A DNA stretch of 64,000 nucleotides from Tamarix chinensis (GCA_030549775.1 CM060173.1:67646367-67710366), one strand, 5' to 3'. Positions 1 through 12,320 are shown, counted from the first letter of the stretch. Notes: generated by a model not told the origin, from the sequence alone. Made by a program: numbers and translations.

Positions 1-42
1 ACACACCATGTTCTTTATCAGGTCCATATGAGTACGGGAACC

Positions 43-354
43 CCACTATTTTTGCCGGTGGATCGGTCTCCAGGGAACTTTGGCTCCTGGCCACTATTAT
101 AGCCGGTGGATCGGTCACTTAGGGTACACACCCTACCACTATTATATGCTGGTGGATCGGTCTAGCCCCTTCTCGCACGGTGTTCCACTGTAAGTAATTA
201 ATATCTTATCAACATATATGGTTTGATTTGTTGAGCTCGGGATCCCCCACTATTATAGCCGGTGGATCGGTTACTAGGGTAAAATACCATACCACTATTA
301 AGTCGGTGGATCGTTCTCCAGGCTACCGTAGTACCTGGTCACTATTATACCGGT
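43..354. repeat. Phased hairpin array of R1 copy A
   Basis: Six units of the form CCACTATT..CCGGTGG (stem CCAC/GTGG, weaker in the last) lie at 43-61, 91-109, 136-155, 247-265, 292-309 and about 339-354, as two triplets with 45-48 bp spacing. Between units are second inverted repeats of differing sequence: CCAGG/CCTGG (70-90 and 318-338) and AGGGT/ACCCT (121-134). A conserved TAAGTAATTAATA-like module separates the triplets (about 187-215) and recurs in degenerate form at 379-417. Confidence 0.85.
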
Positions 355-480
355 GGATCGATCTGGGCCCGGCTCAACATCTTCCACTTTACATATTTAA
401 TAATTTATGTATCTTATTCAGATATTCATTTCAAGACATGCACATCCGGTAACGTATCCCAATACTACAATAACCCTAAT

Positions 481-1080
481 TACCATGAAACCCGAACTCT
501 ACGTAAGTCATCTTCCTATGCATGCCCTAGCTCCTATACAAACCCTAGCTCCATGTAAGCCCTAACTCCACGTAAACCATATCTCCATGCAAATCCTAAT
601 TCATACACAACTTTAACTCGATGTATACCACACTCCCATGCAAACCCTAGTTCATACCATCTTAGGCAAACCCCAACACCACGTAAACCATACTTCCATG
701 CAAATTCTAACGCACATGCAAACCCTAGCTCCACATAGACATACTTCCATGCAACTCTAATCCACATGCAAACCCTAACTCCACATACTACACTCTCATG
801 CAATCCCAATTCATATGCAAACCTTAACTCCACGTAGACATGCTTCCATGTAAACCCTAACATCATACCATTCCATGCAAACCCTAACCTCATGTCATTT
901 CATGCAAACCCTAACATCATGCCATTTCATACAACCCCCCAACTCCTTGGCATTCCATGCAAACCCTAGCACCATGCAATTTCATGCAAAACTCCCTGAC
1001 ATTCCATGCAAGACCCTAGCACCATGCCATTTCATGCAAGACCCTAACAACATGCCAATTCATGAACCCTAACAACATGT
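481..1080. repeat. Degenerate CATGCAAACCCTAA minisatellite
   Basis: More than a dozen degenerate units carry the core ATGCAAACCCTAA, separated by about 8-25 variable bases often containing CCATG or CATTTCATG. The telomere-like CCCTAA string is never in head-to-tail seven-base register, so this is not telomeric DNA. Equivalent stretches occur at 32085-32420 and, inverted, at about 54120-54420. Confidence 0.75.
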
Positions 1081-1527
1081 CTCAAGTCATATCATACAAT
1101 AATGACATAAACATACGCATAGTTCTTATGCCACAGTTTATTCACACCAACATACTTCAACTCTACAATCATGCCACATGCGAAATAATTAATAATAACG
1201 AACATAAAATACATGGCATTTCAAACACATAGTGCATACAAATGCATAAATGGCCATAGTAGACCCTTACCTGAAACGTCACCGGTCTTGGTGCACGCTC
1301 TTATTCCACTTGAGGGATTTGATTGGGTTCGCCTATTATATCAAAGCATACTAGAATTAGGCTCCCTTATAAAATTTTATTATTCTCTAACTTATTCTAA
1401 GATTTGTTTTTAATTAAAACAATACTACACAATAATTAACTATACAAAATATTACTTAAAAATACAAATAAATTATTATTTTCATTCGAAAGGGTGGTGA
1501 TACAAGGGTTTCTACCCTTCACCAAAA

Positions 1528-1575
1528 TAGTAGTAGTAGTAGTAGTAGTAGTAATAATAATAATAATAATAATAA
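1528..1575. repeat. Trinucleotide microsatellite (AGT)n/(AAT)n
   Basis: A run of AGT units passes into AAT units. The same position in the other R1 copies also carries (AAT)n or (ATT)n (33417-33472; about 53085-53190), so the microsatellite is an ancestral part of the repeat. Confidence 0.9.
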
Positions 1576-1899
1576 AAGTGAAACATTATTAATAACACTC
1601 TTATTAGTAGAATATTAATATTAATAATACCATAATTCTTAAAATTACAAGGTGGCTTTCAAAATCACTCCATTTGATAATAACACTATTCAAAAATGTA
1701 ATAATGATATTAATATTATATATACTTATAATATAAAGTTAATAAAGATAATAATAAATAATAATAATAATAATATAATTAGAAATAATGTTAAAAATGT
1801 TAATAATATTAATAAAAAGTAAAAGTGCGAGGCATAATTAAAATTTTTGGTTTCTGTCCCTCCTGAAATAATTACAACATTAATTAAATAATTACACTA

Positions 1900-1938
<39 letters not shown>

Positions 1939-2612
1939 GTAAACATGTAATAATTCCATTAAATAAGAAAAATTTGAGAATAATAATTTATCTTACTCAA
2001 TAATACTCCCAGACCTGTCAAAAAAATTTAGAAATTAGAATATAGTTGATAGCAATAATAATAATTAAAGTCGAATTAACATTAAAAATTAGGATAAAAC
2101 AGAATAATTATCAATAAATCGAAAGTAAGTGTTTAAAAGGTCTAGGGTTTCACCTTGAGTCAGAGGGTATGGGTGGCACCGGCGGTGGTTCCCAGAGGTG
2201 GCCAGAAAATGGATCTAAGAGGGGTAAAAATGAAGAAAAAGAGGTGAGAGGGAAGGAGAAAAATAAAATAAGATTATAGGTCGGTGGAGGGGACTTAGTA
2301 GGAGTTATTGGTTGGCTTGGAAGGTGATAAGAGCAGCGGATGTGGTGGTGGATGGTGGTTCAAGGTCTCGAGGTGGAATTTTCTGGCGAGATAACTAGTC
2401 AACTTTACACGATTATGGAGGCTTGTAAAAGGTGAATCGAAGGTCGTAGATGGTTTAGTTAATTAGAGGGTGTTGTAGGGAATATATTGGGAGGAATAAG
2501 AGGCATCGAGGTTAGCCAACGGTGGAGGAAGAGTCGTCTAAAGAGGCGATGGCGCACAGTCAACACTCAGGGTTTCGGGGAAAGAAAAATCCCGAACCCA
2601 GCCCATAAGAGA

Positions 2613-2624
2613 GGTATTTATAAT
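2613..2624 (-). promoter_or_regulatory. Putative LTR TATA box (R1 copy A)
   Basis: On the minus strand this reads ATTATAAATACC. The equivalent positions are CTATAAATAGCC at 34356-34367 (minus) and CTATAAATA at 52132-52140 (plus). Retention in three diverged copies suggests it is the pol II promoter core of the LTR. Initiation is inferred only. Confidence 0.55.
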
Positions 2625-3224
2625 TTTTGAGGTTAGTTTTGAGTTGGGGAAGTTACCAGGAGTTCAATTTGGGTGGGAAAATGGGTTATTCATGCTGAAG
2701 GTCGGGCGGCAACATTTTGAAAATTTCCCGACCATCGCGAGGAAAATGGGGGAGAACATGGGGAAGAGAGGAAGATTGGGGCAATTCAAATGGAAGGGTG
2801 TGTTGAGAGGGAGAGAATGAGCGGGAGAAGGGCCGGTCATGCCACGTGTGGCCGGCGGCGCCATTTTCAAGGAGGAAGAAGGTGCTGGTGGTTATGGCAT
2901 CGTGCTGGAGGAAGAAGAAGGTGGGGGTGCAGGACCGGGCGGTTCGCGGGGGAGAAACGAAAGAAAAAGGGAGGGAGACCGGGCGGTTCGGCGCGAGGGT
3001 GAAGGAGATTAAATGAAACGACGCATTTTGTGTGTAGAAAGGAATAAAGAACGGCGTTCCAGGCTGCCGCGCAACGGTAAAAAAAATGACGTAAAACGTA
3101 GCGTTCGAGGGGAAGAAGAACTGAAACGCGGCGTGGAGAGAGAGGGGGGCGGCGATGACGGGAGGGCTGGGCCGCACCGAAGGAAAAGGAAAGAAGAAAA
3201 GGAATTGGGCCGCACAACAGGCCC

Positions 3225-3297
3225 AATTCGGTGAAGAAGAAGAAAAAGAAAGAAAAGGAAAGAAAAAGGAAAAGAAAAGGAAAAGAGAAATAATTAG
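3225..3297. repeat. Polypurine tract of R1 copy A
   Basis: About 70 bp of nearly uninterrupted purines (GAAGAAGAAAAAG, GAAAAGG units) follow a GC-rich island of about 400 bp and precede the AT-rich end. Matching tracts lie at 36330-36413 and 45840-45935, and on the other strand at about 51527-51600. Confidence 0.85.
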
Positions 3298-5194
3298 TTT
3301 GGGTCAAATTAAAGAAATATGAATATTTAGGATATTTAAAATTAATAATATTTAAATAAAATAATTTTTAAATCCCTTTTTAGGCTAAAATAGGCTTTTT
3401 AAAAGGTTTTTCCAAAATTTCCATTTTAAATTAATAAATCGCTCAAATTTTATTTAATTTAATTATTTAAAAATTAAAATTAATTTGAAACTATTTTATC
3501 TTTCTTAATTTGAATAAAATAATTTCCCAAATTAAAATCCTTAATTAGATAATATACCCAAATTTCCTTTACTTAACCTATTTATAAAATTTCTTATTAA
3601 TTTGTCCTACTAAATTTCCTTTTATTTTAGTAAAAATAATTTATTAAATTAAATTTTTAATAAAACCTTATTTAAATATAATCTTTAATATTAGAAAATT
3701 TTGGGCATTTCACTAACTCACACTATTTATTCATTTATTTCAATATATAAGTGAAAATAACAAAGCATAGATAAGGTCAACTCAGGGCCACCCTATATGT
3801 CATGCTATCTTCTTTTATCTTTGCTAAATCATTTTACTTTTGGGATCCTCATTTTAAGTCCATGATATAAGTCATTAGAGGTATATTATCCATAATTTTG
3901 ATCCATTATATCAATACTAACCATAAGAAGAATAAATTTTTATTTATTTGACAATTTAGTCATGTTGTAGTTAAAAAAAGGGCCAAATGCTACACTAAGG
4001 TCAAACATTGGCCAACTAGGATAAAATTCTTTTTATTACCTTTAATATATTATTTAACTTCATTAATCCAGTTAATTTCATAGCCATAAGCATATTAGGT
4101 CATTATCTAAGAATGACAAAATTCAAACATCACATTCAGGAAGAAAATAGGGGGCAAAAAAGCAAAACTGGCTAAGACTAGTTGATCAGTTGTAAAACCA
4201 CTTGATGGGTCTCACTGACCAATCAATTAGTTTCATGAACCAGTCAATTGGCCAGGGCACTGTCAACCTTCTAGTGGTGGTAACCCCGTTGATTGGTTCA
4301 CCTCACCAGTCAACTATTCTGAGAACCAGTTGATCGATTTATTATACCCATCGATGGGTCTAACCCAAGGCTTAGACTACTGAAGTCGTAGACCAACATG
4401 TAACACCTCCAATTTTTAAACTAAGAAATTTAATTTTATAAAATTTTGGAATCATTTAAAAACAAAAATGGTGAATATTATTGCCACATCAACCATGAGA
4501 GAGGTGTGATCATCACATAACCTATGCCTGATGCAAACCAAAATAGAACAAGGAACAAAAGAATGCATGATCATAAGAATAATGTAATAATGCAAGATGA
4601 ATAATATTAGAACAATATCATATATAGGATGAACTTTATAGTTTTACAAAATCAAATACAATAATAGGAGCCAAGAGTTTAAATAACTAAAAATACAAAA
4701 CTATCCCAACACAATGGGAAAAATACTAATAACCGACTGACCTAACTGTTAGGCACAGATGTAAACCTCCAACCCTAATCAATGGCCCGCTAATGGCCCA
4801 CTTCATCACCCTTAGCATACGCTAGCTAAGAGTCATAGCCCTATAAATCATCCTCTACTCCTCTAACCAAAAGCTGGATCATCATAATGACCACACAAGT
4901 GCAATATCAATATGGTGAAATATTGGTAAAATCTACTACCTAAAACATGGAAGGCTCACGCAGCATATTAAAGTCACATAATAATATGGTGATATTATAA
5001 CAATATAGTTAAAGTACAACATAGCATGCTTGCATGGAAATCATGGAAGTATAGAAATACAGCAATACATGCAATTCATAAAATGTAAACCATATTAGAT
5101 TTCCTCCTTCTGTGGCCACACAAGTTTCGGTTAGTATGATAGTTCATTTAACCATACCTTGTTCTCCACCATAAGCAAAAGTTAGGGTAGCACA

Positions 5195-5430
5195 AGATAA
5201 TCACAATGGGATACCACATCCATCACACAAGGTAAGGATACACCAAAAGGGCTTTCTTTGGGGATACCACACCCACCACACATTGTGTGCAACTACCACA
5301 AATTGGGATGCCACACCCACCACACTTGGTCAAAGTACACCAAGGGGACTTATACTAGGATACCTCACCCATCACACCTTGAATGTATCTACTGTGAAGG
5401 ATAAAAATTTGGGATACCACACCTGCCTAA
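5195..5430. repeat. GGGATACCACACCCACCACAC tandem array
   Basis: About five degenerate units of roughly 55-65 bp contain GGGATACCACACCCACC. The spacers form their own inverted repeats, for example CTTGG/CCAAG around 5325-5345, CCAAA/TTTGG around 5243-5262 and CACACA/TGTGTG around 5276-5290. It may be the R2 counterpart of the R1 hairpin array. Confidence 0.65.
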
Positions 5431-5734
5431 GCAATGGATAATAGGAAGTGCCAAGGAGCTTGTACTGGCATACCTCACTGACCCGTATTGGACACTGATT
5501 CCATGTTGCCTTCCACAGTATAATCCTATAACATAAAGATATGCGCATACCTCCTATTGATCGCAACTTGGTAGAGAAGAAAATAGGTATTGTGTGAAAG
5601 ATATAACTAACAATGACCCACCCACTAACTCTCAGTGGATTCCCCAAGAGTCGGAGATAAAGGCTTAAACAAAATTTTAAACCATTAATTTTATATAAGT
5701 GATATCACAAATCACAACAAAGTTAATACATAAC

Positions 5735-5935
5735 CAAATTGGGTGTTTTCAAGTGATAACACCAAACACAATTAAAAGCTATTATTTAACCAAATTGGGT
5801 GTTTCCATGTAATAACACTAAACATATCAAAAGCCATTAAAGCTACCACTTGGGTGTCTGAAGATGACACCAAACTCATCCATAAGGTATAAAAGCTACA
5901 AATTGGGTGTTTAGAGACAACACCAAACATAACAA
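5735..5935. repeat. Four-unit GGTGTT..AACACC hairpin array
   Basis: Four units start TTGGGTGT and end ACACYAAAC, at about 5738, 5793, 5848 and 5908. Stem arms are GGTGTT/AACACC in units 1 and 4, GGTGTT/AACACT in unit 2, and GGTGTC/GACACC in unit 3, where both arms changed together. Loops of about 8-13 bases differ between units. Confidence 0.8.
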
Positions 5936-6064
5936 AAAATAAAGTCTCAAATACCATCATAGTATTTCATATTAAATCAAGTCTATCATAGTTGAAACCA
6001 TAATTAAAATGTTGTAAATACATGAAAGTATCAACACAAAAGGCCCAAGAGAAACACAGCAATT

Positions 6065-6540
6065 TATAATAAACCAGTTGGTTTCCAGCCAGACTAGTTG
6101 ATCGATCTTCAAACCGGTCAACTACTAGAGCTGGACCAAAACTAAATCAGAGTACCAATCAATTGGTTGGCCTCACCAATCCACTATTCTTTTGAACTAG
6201 TCAACTGGTTTGGTCCATCCGATTGACGGGTACAAGTAGAGACCAACCCATTTTGACCTAAAAAACCTTATCGATGGGTTTGACCAACTAATCAATTGGT
6301 TATAGCAACCAGTCGACTGGTTTGATCCAACTGGTTGATGGGTCTAAGTAGAGACCAAACTACTTTGGTTTGTCACCAACAGATGGATTTGACAAACTTG
6401 ACAGTTCATCTAAACTAGTCAACTGGTTTACAAAACCAATTGACTGATCTTGCAACCTACCAATCCAAACCTCCAAACCATTAGACTACTCGCAAAACTA
6501 GTCGATGGTCTTAAGGAGTTGATTGATTGGTCTGGGTAAA
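6065..6540. repeat. AACCAGTYGAYTGGTT dyad-rich stretch
   Basis: Degenerate short palindromes of the type AACCAGTCGACTGGTT recur every 20-40 bp, interleaved with GATGGGT. The same sequence type appears at 4180-4390, 7980-8250, 9640-9760, 49010-49130, 50280-50520, 57720-57890 and 59800-60050, always inside R2 copies. Confidence 0.75.
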
Positions 6541-9500
6541 ATACTACCCAAACTTGCAAAAAACACACCAAAGTTTACCACACTTTACCAAATTAATCCT
6601 AGCATGCTACTAGGTCAAAAAACACATAACAAATACATGTTACACATATATAATCACATGGATATATGATAATGTATATATTTAAATGAATCATGCTTAA
6701 ACAATCCATTTTATGCTTAAAATCAAATAATCTCAACAACATTTACTTGAGGAGAATTATACCACATGCTCATAGCATGGAACACAATTAGACTATATTC
6801 ATATAAGCACTAACTCTTGGAACCTCAACATACCACAGAAACCTAATTATGTTAAAGATAAAAATGACTTACTTTAAAGCAATTCTTCAAACAAAAAACT
6901 CCTACTATATGGCTTATCTAGAAGAACTTTAATTCCAAAGAGAATCAAAGTAAAAACAATTAAAAATAATCTTTCAAAACTTCATTAAAACTAAGAAAAT
7001 TAGAAGAAGAAAAGAGACACAAAACACCACCTTTGACTAAAAAAAGGGTATCAAAAAGTAAGGCTGAAATCTCTAACTTTTCTCAACCTTAATTTTTCCT
7101 TGCTTAAGGAAAGAAAGAGAGAACCAAAACCAATATTAAAAGAAGAGAAAGGAACACAATGCTTGCACAATTCAAAGGAGAAAATCAAAGAGGATCTCTA
7201 CTTTTCTCATTAAAAGAAGAGGGTAAAATGGAAGGGTTCTCAACACTTAGTGAAATTTCCACAAGTAGAAGGGAGAAGAGAGAAAGAACATAAATGAGGA
7301 ATGATAATGGATCAGCAAATGAAAAGTATAGGAGTAGGTTGGTCGACATTCTCGAGAAAAAGGGGGACGAGGCTGGTGAGGTTGAGCGTGGACAAGCCAA
7401 GAAATAAAGGTTAATATGATAGGGTGGTGGGGGTTTAGTGCAATTAGAGATGGGCATGGTAGTGGGTTGGCAAGTCAAATAAGGGTGCAAAAAGTCAAGC
7501 TTGCAACCCCATCTACCATAAGAGAGAGGGAGAGGTAAATAAGAAGAAAAAAGGGGAAGCTTGCCTCTAAAAGTGGCTTTTTAGGAAAATTTTACTAATT
7601 AAAAATCATGTAATGATCTAGTTAATGTTAAAATAATCCTAAAGAACTAAAACATGCTTACTAGCATAATTAAACTCAAATCATAAGTTTTCATAATCAT
7701 TAAAGAGAAATTCGAATCAAAATCAAAAATAGATTTGAAATCACAAGCAAACTATTCGATTGATTTGGGTAAAATAGTCAACTAGTTTGTCGATGATAAG
7801 AATATAAATTTTCTCAATGCGTCAGTCAATCGGTTATGTAAACCAGACAATCGATATGCTTAATATTCACATTTTTATTAGAATTTCAAGCCCATTTCAA
7901 AACCAAAACTCATTTATTTATATCAACATAATTTTAAATATAATTTGAAAGATTTTGGGATAGGCTATTACACAACCATTAGATTAGTTAACCCAACCAG
8001 TCTACTATTCTAGAAACCGATTAATTGGTTTAGTCAAACCAGTCGATAGGTTTAATTCGATACCAAAATCACAGACCAACAAGTCGATCGATTGTCCCAA
8101 CCAATTGACTATTCTAAGAACCAATTGATTGGTTTGTTCAAACTAATTAATGGGTTTAGTTTAAGACCAAAACCACTGAATTCACATATTGAGTAGTTGA
8201 TTGCTCTACCAAACCAGCTGATCTGTCTTAGAGACCAATTGATCGGTCTGGGAAGAATGCATCTCCACAAAACACAAATCACACATAATTAACATTCCAT
8301 AACTTTACCCAACCAAATCCAGAGATTAATCTCGGGTTATTTAAGGTTCTCAACGAGTAATATTCATGAATCGACATGCGCAATACCATAATTATGCTAG
8401 GGATCATGGAAAATTATGCTTACACTTTATGAACTTTCATTAGAAAATCATGCATCACATTCTCTTCTTACTAAATCATCATGCAATAGTCTACTCCATA
8501 TGTCACACAAATCATTGTCACTAAGACACCTAGAATATCCAAGAAATTTTGAATCCAATATCATTGATAGGCATATAAGTCTTTAAACCAAGCTTCCTAC
8601 CAATCCATTCATTTATTCTATACTAACTAGTGCAGGTACGTTATCATCTTTAATAATTAGATATCATAGAGTTATGGAACATATACTATACTTACCCATA
8701 CCATTTTCTACAATAATAAGGAAGACAATGATTTACCTTAAAAGAGTTGAGCAACACACCAAAGAGGACAAATCTTTGAAAATCCAAACCTCTTTCATAC
8801 ACTAAAACACCTTTCAAGAAAAGCTCAATTAAATCTTAGTAAAAGCCTTTTTTTAACTTATGCAACAGATTTAATGAAATTGGAGGCTTAGGAGAAAAAA
8901 ATTAGAGAAAATCCACCTCTAAATAGGGAAACAGAGAGCACCAGGGATGAAAGCTAACCCTCACTCTTTTCCTAATCTAACCCCTTTTTGCTTAAAATAA
9001 AAATAAGAAGGAGCTAGGTAGAGGATTAAAAGAGGAAAATAAGATCATAACGCAACCACAGAGAGAGGAAAGTGGTAAAGCAAGTTTGAAGGAAGACATG
9101 ATAGTTTAGAGGTTAGGGAAGAAGAGGGGTAAATGGAGACTTTGAGTTCAAAGGACTGAGGGTTTCTGCTAAAAGGAGAAGGGTGAGGGAGTGTATAAAT
9201 CAAGACCCCCAAACCCTCATTTGAATCAAAGGTTCAAAGTGTAGGTTTCAAAGTTTCAAATATGACATTTCTGCCTTAAGCTAATTTGGTGGCACTACAG
9301 GGTTTTAGGTAATGTACCTCAAGAATTTTAAACACAAGAAGGGAATAATAGCAATAATGGATGAGAATATAAGTTCAGCAAATCTACTGAGGTCACAAAA
9401 TTACAAAATCTATATAGAAATCTTATAGAGGAGAGATAAAATAGGAAAGAAGAAGACAAAGAAGCTGAGGGTATGAACGTGACTTCTCATGAATTCCTTC

Positions 9501-9913
9501 CTCGTGAATCCATTGAAAATAAGTAAAATAGGTTAATTAGGCTCAAAAGTTCCATAAAAATTGAAAATAAACTATTCAAAAAGTATTTATGACGTTGGAA
9601 AAGTGTTGAGGAAAGATTCAAAGGGAAAATCGTGTTAAAAAACAACTAGTTGGTCAAACTAGTCAACTAGTACCCCAAACCAGTCGATCAGTTCATCAAA
9701 AATCAAATTTAATGGATAAAACAATAGATTGGTACCTCAAACTAGTTGAATGGCTTCTTAATAAAACCAAGTATTTTTCCCAATCAAAACCAAGCTTATC
9801 CAAGAACCATAACAATCTTAAAAATGCTCCTAAAATAAGATCAAATATACTTAGATCACCATTAAACACCTAGATTGTCACACATTATGGACTTTAAAAA
9901 GTGAGGTATTATA

Positions 9914-10383
9914 GTTGACCCTTCAAACTCCTTAACATTTTCTTCAATACTTAGAAGTCCTTGTATAAGAGTAGTCAATCTAATATAATTATCGTTCTCA
10001 TACTCCTTAGGTACAAATTTCTTTCTCAAATTTGTCTTATTTACCTTCTCTTTTGTATTCATTTTCAAGTTATGATACCATATCCTTGCAAACTTATTAA
10101 AATTAAGAGTAACTAATTTACACTTTTACTCATCATCATTATCCTTGAATTCAGATATAGCCACTAACTCATGTAACCATTGAAGAAATAATACAACATT
10201 AAGTTTACCTTCAAAATCTAGATGCTTAATTTTTATACCTTTATCTTCTCTATGATGATACCTCGGTTGATGGTTGTAGAACATTCGAATGTTCCCACTT
10301 CCTTGTGACTCTTCTTCATATTCTACACATAAGTTTAGATAATTTCCTCTTACTAGATTGGTTTGCTTTGCTACACTCCCCAT
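9914..10383 (-). pseudogene. Ty3/gypsy gag remnant
   Basis: Two minus-strand pieces resemble a plant Ty3/gypsy gag capsid (retrotrans_gag). The first (10383-10126) has a segment with LDFEGKLNVVLFLQWLHEL, as in the usual gag block F-x-G-x-L-x(4)-FL-x-WL. The second (10068-9914) has KKFVPKEYENDNYIRLTTLI followed by SIEENVKEFEG, matching the RF-x-P-x-x-Y / SVEEY-x-x-EFE block. The order is correct, but the pieces are separated by a non-coding gap and the frame stops being gag-like at EFEG, exactly where the R2 terminus begins. It is non-functional. No protease or pol is seen beside it. Confidence 0.75.
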
Positions 10384-11229
10384 TTAATCTCTATGGAACT
10401 TATTTTATATTATGCATTTTGAACCGAATCTTGCTCAGTAAATTAGGACTCCACTTTTATAATTAACTTTGCATAGAAAAAAATTGTTTTAGTTAATTAT
10501 TGGTTATATCAAAATTAGTTGAGAGATATGGGATTGCTTTAAAAATGGCTTGAAAATTGGGCTTCCCCTCCATTAGTGCCAAATTATAAACATACTTCAA
10601 CAAATGGTTAGTATTGCTTAGGGTTTTGGTTAGGAAACCCAAATCAAGACAATGGCTAACTTTCAGCCTTTGGTTGGTTCTTATAGAAAATTTTGGCTCA
10701 AGTAGATCAAACACAAGGGTAATAATCAAATATATCACAACCACAAATTGTTTATCACACTTTATACATTTCTTGTTAAGTTATTGATACATAATTCAAC
10801 AAAACTAATTATAAGTCATTCAATACACTCTAGAAAATCATGTAGCTTATATGCCTAGTAATGTAGTATGCCTAAATCATATTGAAACATTTATCCATAT
10901 GCATTATATGTGATAAGACTCACGAAATAACCTATCCAAATTATGAACTACACGCAGCTTAGGGTTAAGCAAGTAGAAGGCACGTAATCAATATAAATAT
11001 CAAAGGTTAAGTTATAATTATTATTAAATGCATAATCAGTTCTCATGCTGTTAAATCGGTTACCAAAGTTAAATATTTAACTTGCAGAATTAGAGCTAAC
11101 CACATGGGATATCATGCAAAAATAAGTCTCATGAAGACTACCAAAACATAATTAGTATACATGAAAGGTTTCCCTCTAAACCATTTGAAAACCTAACATG
11201 CATTCACCTATCTTTGTTAGGTCCTATGC
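10384..11229. other. No gene recognised
   Basis: This is AT-rich sequence with short ORFs that I do not recognise (for example minus strand 10744-10493). It is probably decayed retroelement leader or LTR sequence; no terminal repeats could be matched. Confidence 0.5.
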
Positions 11230-11460
11230 ATGCAAACATTCAAGATTTATTTTAAAATTACTATGCCACACTACCTATCTCTACATACATTAGATTTAGA
11301 CCATAAACATGCATGCAAGATTCCAAGAATCACAATCAAGATTCAAAGAATTCTAGTAATAATGTTCAAGAACCTCGATATGAGTCTAGTGGTGATGTGT
11401 TTGCTTATTTTAACGTTGAAAAAGGATTCTGCTCCAAGAGTTGTTGATCTAAAACCTTGA

Positions 11461-11676
11461 TTTGATATCAAAATTGATGCAGGTACATCTAATGATTCTC
11501 ATGTTTTTAATGATTCTCAAGGTAAGGAAGAATTAGCCTTCTCAATAATGGAGCCAATCATTTTAAATGTTCTTGATAATATTTCTATTCTTAGTATTGA
11601 AAATGATGCAAGATATTCTTGTAGGTATATTACGTATTTGCAAGGTGAAGAAGTTAATACACAAAAAGAGACTTAA
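11461..11676 (+). pseudogene. C-terminal remnant of an unidentified element protein (copy 1)
   Basis: An open stretch of about 70 codons ends in RYSCRYITYLQGEEVNT and a TAA at 11674-11676. A stop at 11458-11460 separates it from an upstream frame with no clear similarity. The same C-terminal motif (SYRY, ITYL or CIC) occurs on the minus strand at 12953-13093 and 59590-59745, each time followed by non-coding LTR-like DNA with a TATA box or TATA-like run. I do not recognise the protein family; the context suggests the last coding region of an LTR-type element. Confidence 0.5.
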
Positions 11677-11699
11677 AGTGTACAAGCATGAAAGCATGC

Positions 11700-12320
11700 A
11701 AGGCTATGGCATACATGGGATGACACTACAATAAGATATAATGATGTTATCATTAGTTATATTAAAATTTTTGTAAACCCTAAGTGTATTTTATGTAAGC
11801 TAGGGTTTTGTTGTAATTTCATGTATATACCATAGTTGATTGTGTGGCTTGTAATGTTAGTCATTAATATCATTTAAATGATGATAATATGAGAAATATT
11901 AGGTATTATATGGGCTTAATTCAAGTGAGTTAAATTAGCTTGGATTAAGGGAGAAAACCGGCTAGGTTTAAGGCCTTAAAGTTGACTCCCTCCCCTATAT
12001 ATACTTCCTTATACACGCATGAAAAAAAAAAGCTGAATAATAGGAATTTGAACACAAAAGTCTCAAGCAATAGCTTGCGTTTTTCTCCCTTTTTGGAGTC
12101 CCTTCTAGATTGAAGAATTTCCCAAGGTTACTCTTCATTTTAGTCCTTCGAATGTGCATTCAACATTCAAAGGAATACTATCATCTAAACCCACAATATT
12201 TCAAGTTTAACTTGCATTAAACCGAAGCACTTTCCTTCAACTTCAACCTGCCATCGATTGAAGTAATAGGTGATAGATCATGTGTTTCTTCCCCCACTTT
12301 GATTCACATCAAAAATTAAT
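11700..12320 (+). mobile_element. LTR-like non-coding stretch with TATA box
   Basis: Directly downstream of the coding remnant is about 0.6 kb of non-coding DNA with CCTATATATAC at about 11994-12004, followed by sequence typical of an LTR R/U5 region (CTC-rich, T-rich). No second LTR was matched, so the boundaries are guesses. Confidence 0.35.

Larger units (their letters stand above)
1..3712 (-). mobile_element. R1 copy A: large LTR-like repeat, cut by the window start
   Basis: This is one of three copies of a large non-coding repeat; the others are about 30760-36842 and, inverted, 51107-55745. Shared landmarks in order are CCAC..GTGG hairpins, a CAAACCCTAA-rich stretch, a GACACCGGTCTTGG-like box near 1280, a trinucleotide microsatellite, a GC-rich island, a polypurine tract and an AT-rich end in GGGCATTTCA at 3712. 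The TATA box (2613-2624) reads on the minus strand, so minus is taken as sense. By comparison with copy 51107-55745, roughly 0.6 kb of the left end lies outside the window. No long ORF survives; the short ORFs inside are chance frames in GC-rich or purine-rich DNA. It is most likely an LTR, solo or from a giant-LTR retrotransposon. Confidence 0.75.
4399..7972 (-). mobile_element. R2 copy c, nested in R2 copy d
   Basis: This 3574-bp unit starts TGTAACACCTCC and ends GGCTATTACA, near inverted ends typical of the family. Flanking pentamers are CAACA (4394-4398) and CAACC (7973-7977), a target duplication with one mismatch. Joining the flanks restores a reading like the intact stretch near 8080-8110. 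Inside are a GGGATACCACACCCACC array, a hairpin array and a dyad array. There is no coding capacity; the short minus-strand ORFs are not recognisable. Sense is inferred as minus by comparison with the TATA-bearing plus-strand copies. Confidence 0.65.
3713..9913 (-). mobile_element. R2 copy d: large LTR-like repeat, interrupted by R2 copy c
   Basis: The flanks of the 4399-7972 insertion share with other R2 copies the dyad-rich stretches based on CCAGTTGA and GATCGGTT, purine-rich pieces and A-rich DNA. The right end is a GAGGTATTATA terminus at 9913, directly abutting a gag remnant whose reading frame stops there, so this copy appears to have inserted into gag. The left end is unclear because R1 copy A ends at 3712, and 3713-4100 shows only AT-rich DNA I cannot assign. 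No gene is seen. Confidence 0.5.

Noticed and set aside
481..1080. Interstitial telomere
   Set aside because: CCCTAA words are never in continuous seven-base register.
2686..3307. Minus-strand ORFs of 146 and 163 codons
   Set aside because: They lie over the GC-rich island and polypurine tract (runs of F, L and S). Not preserved in copy B.
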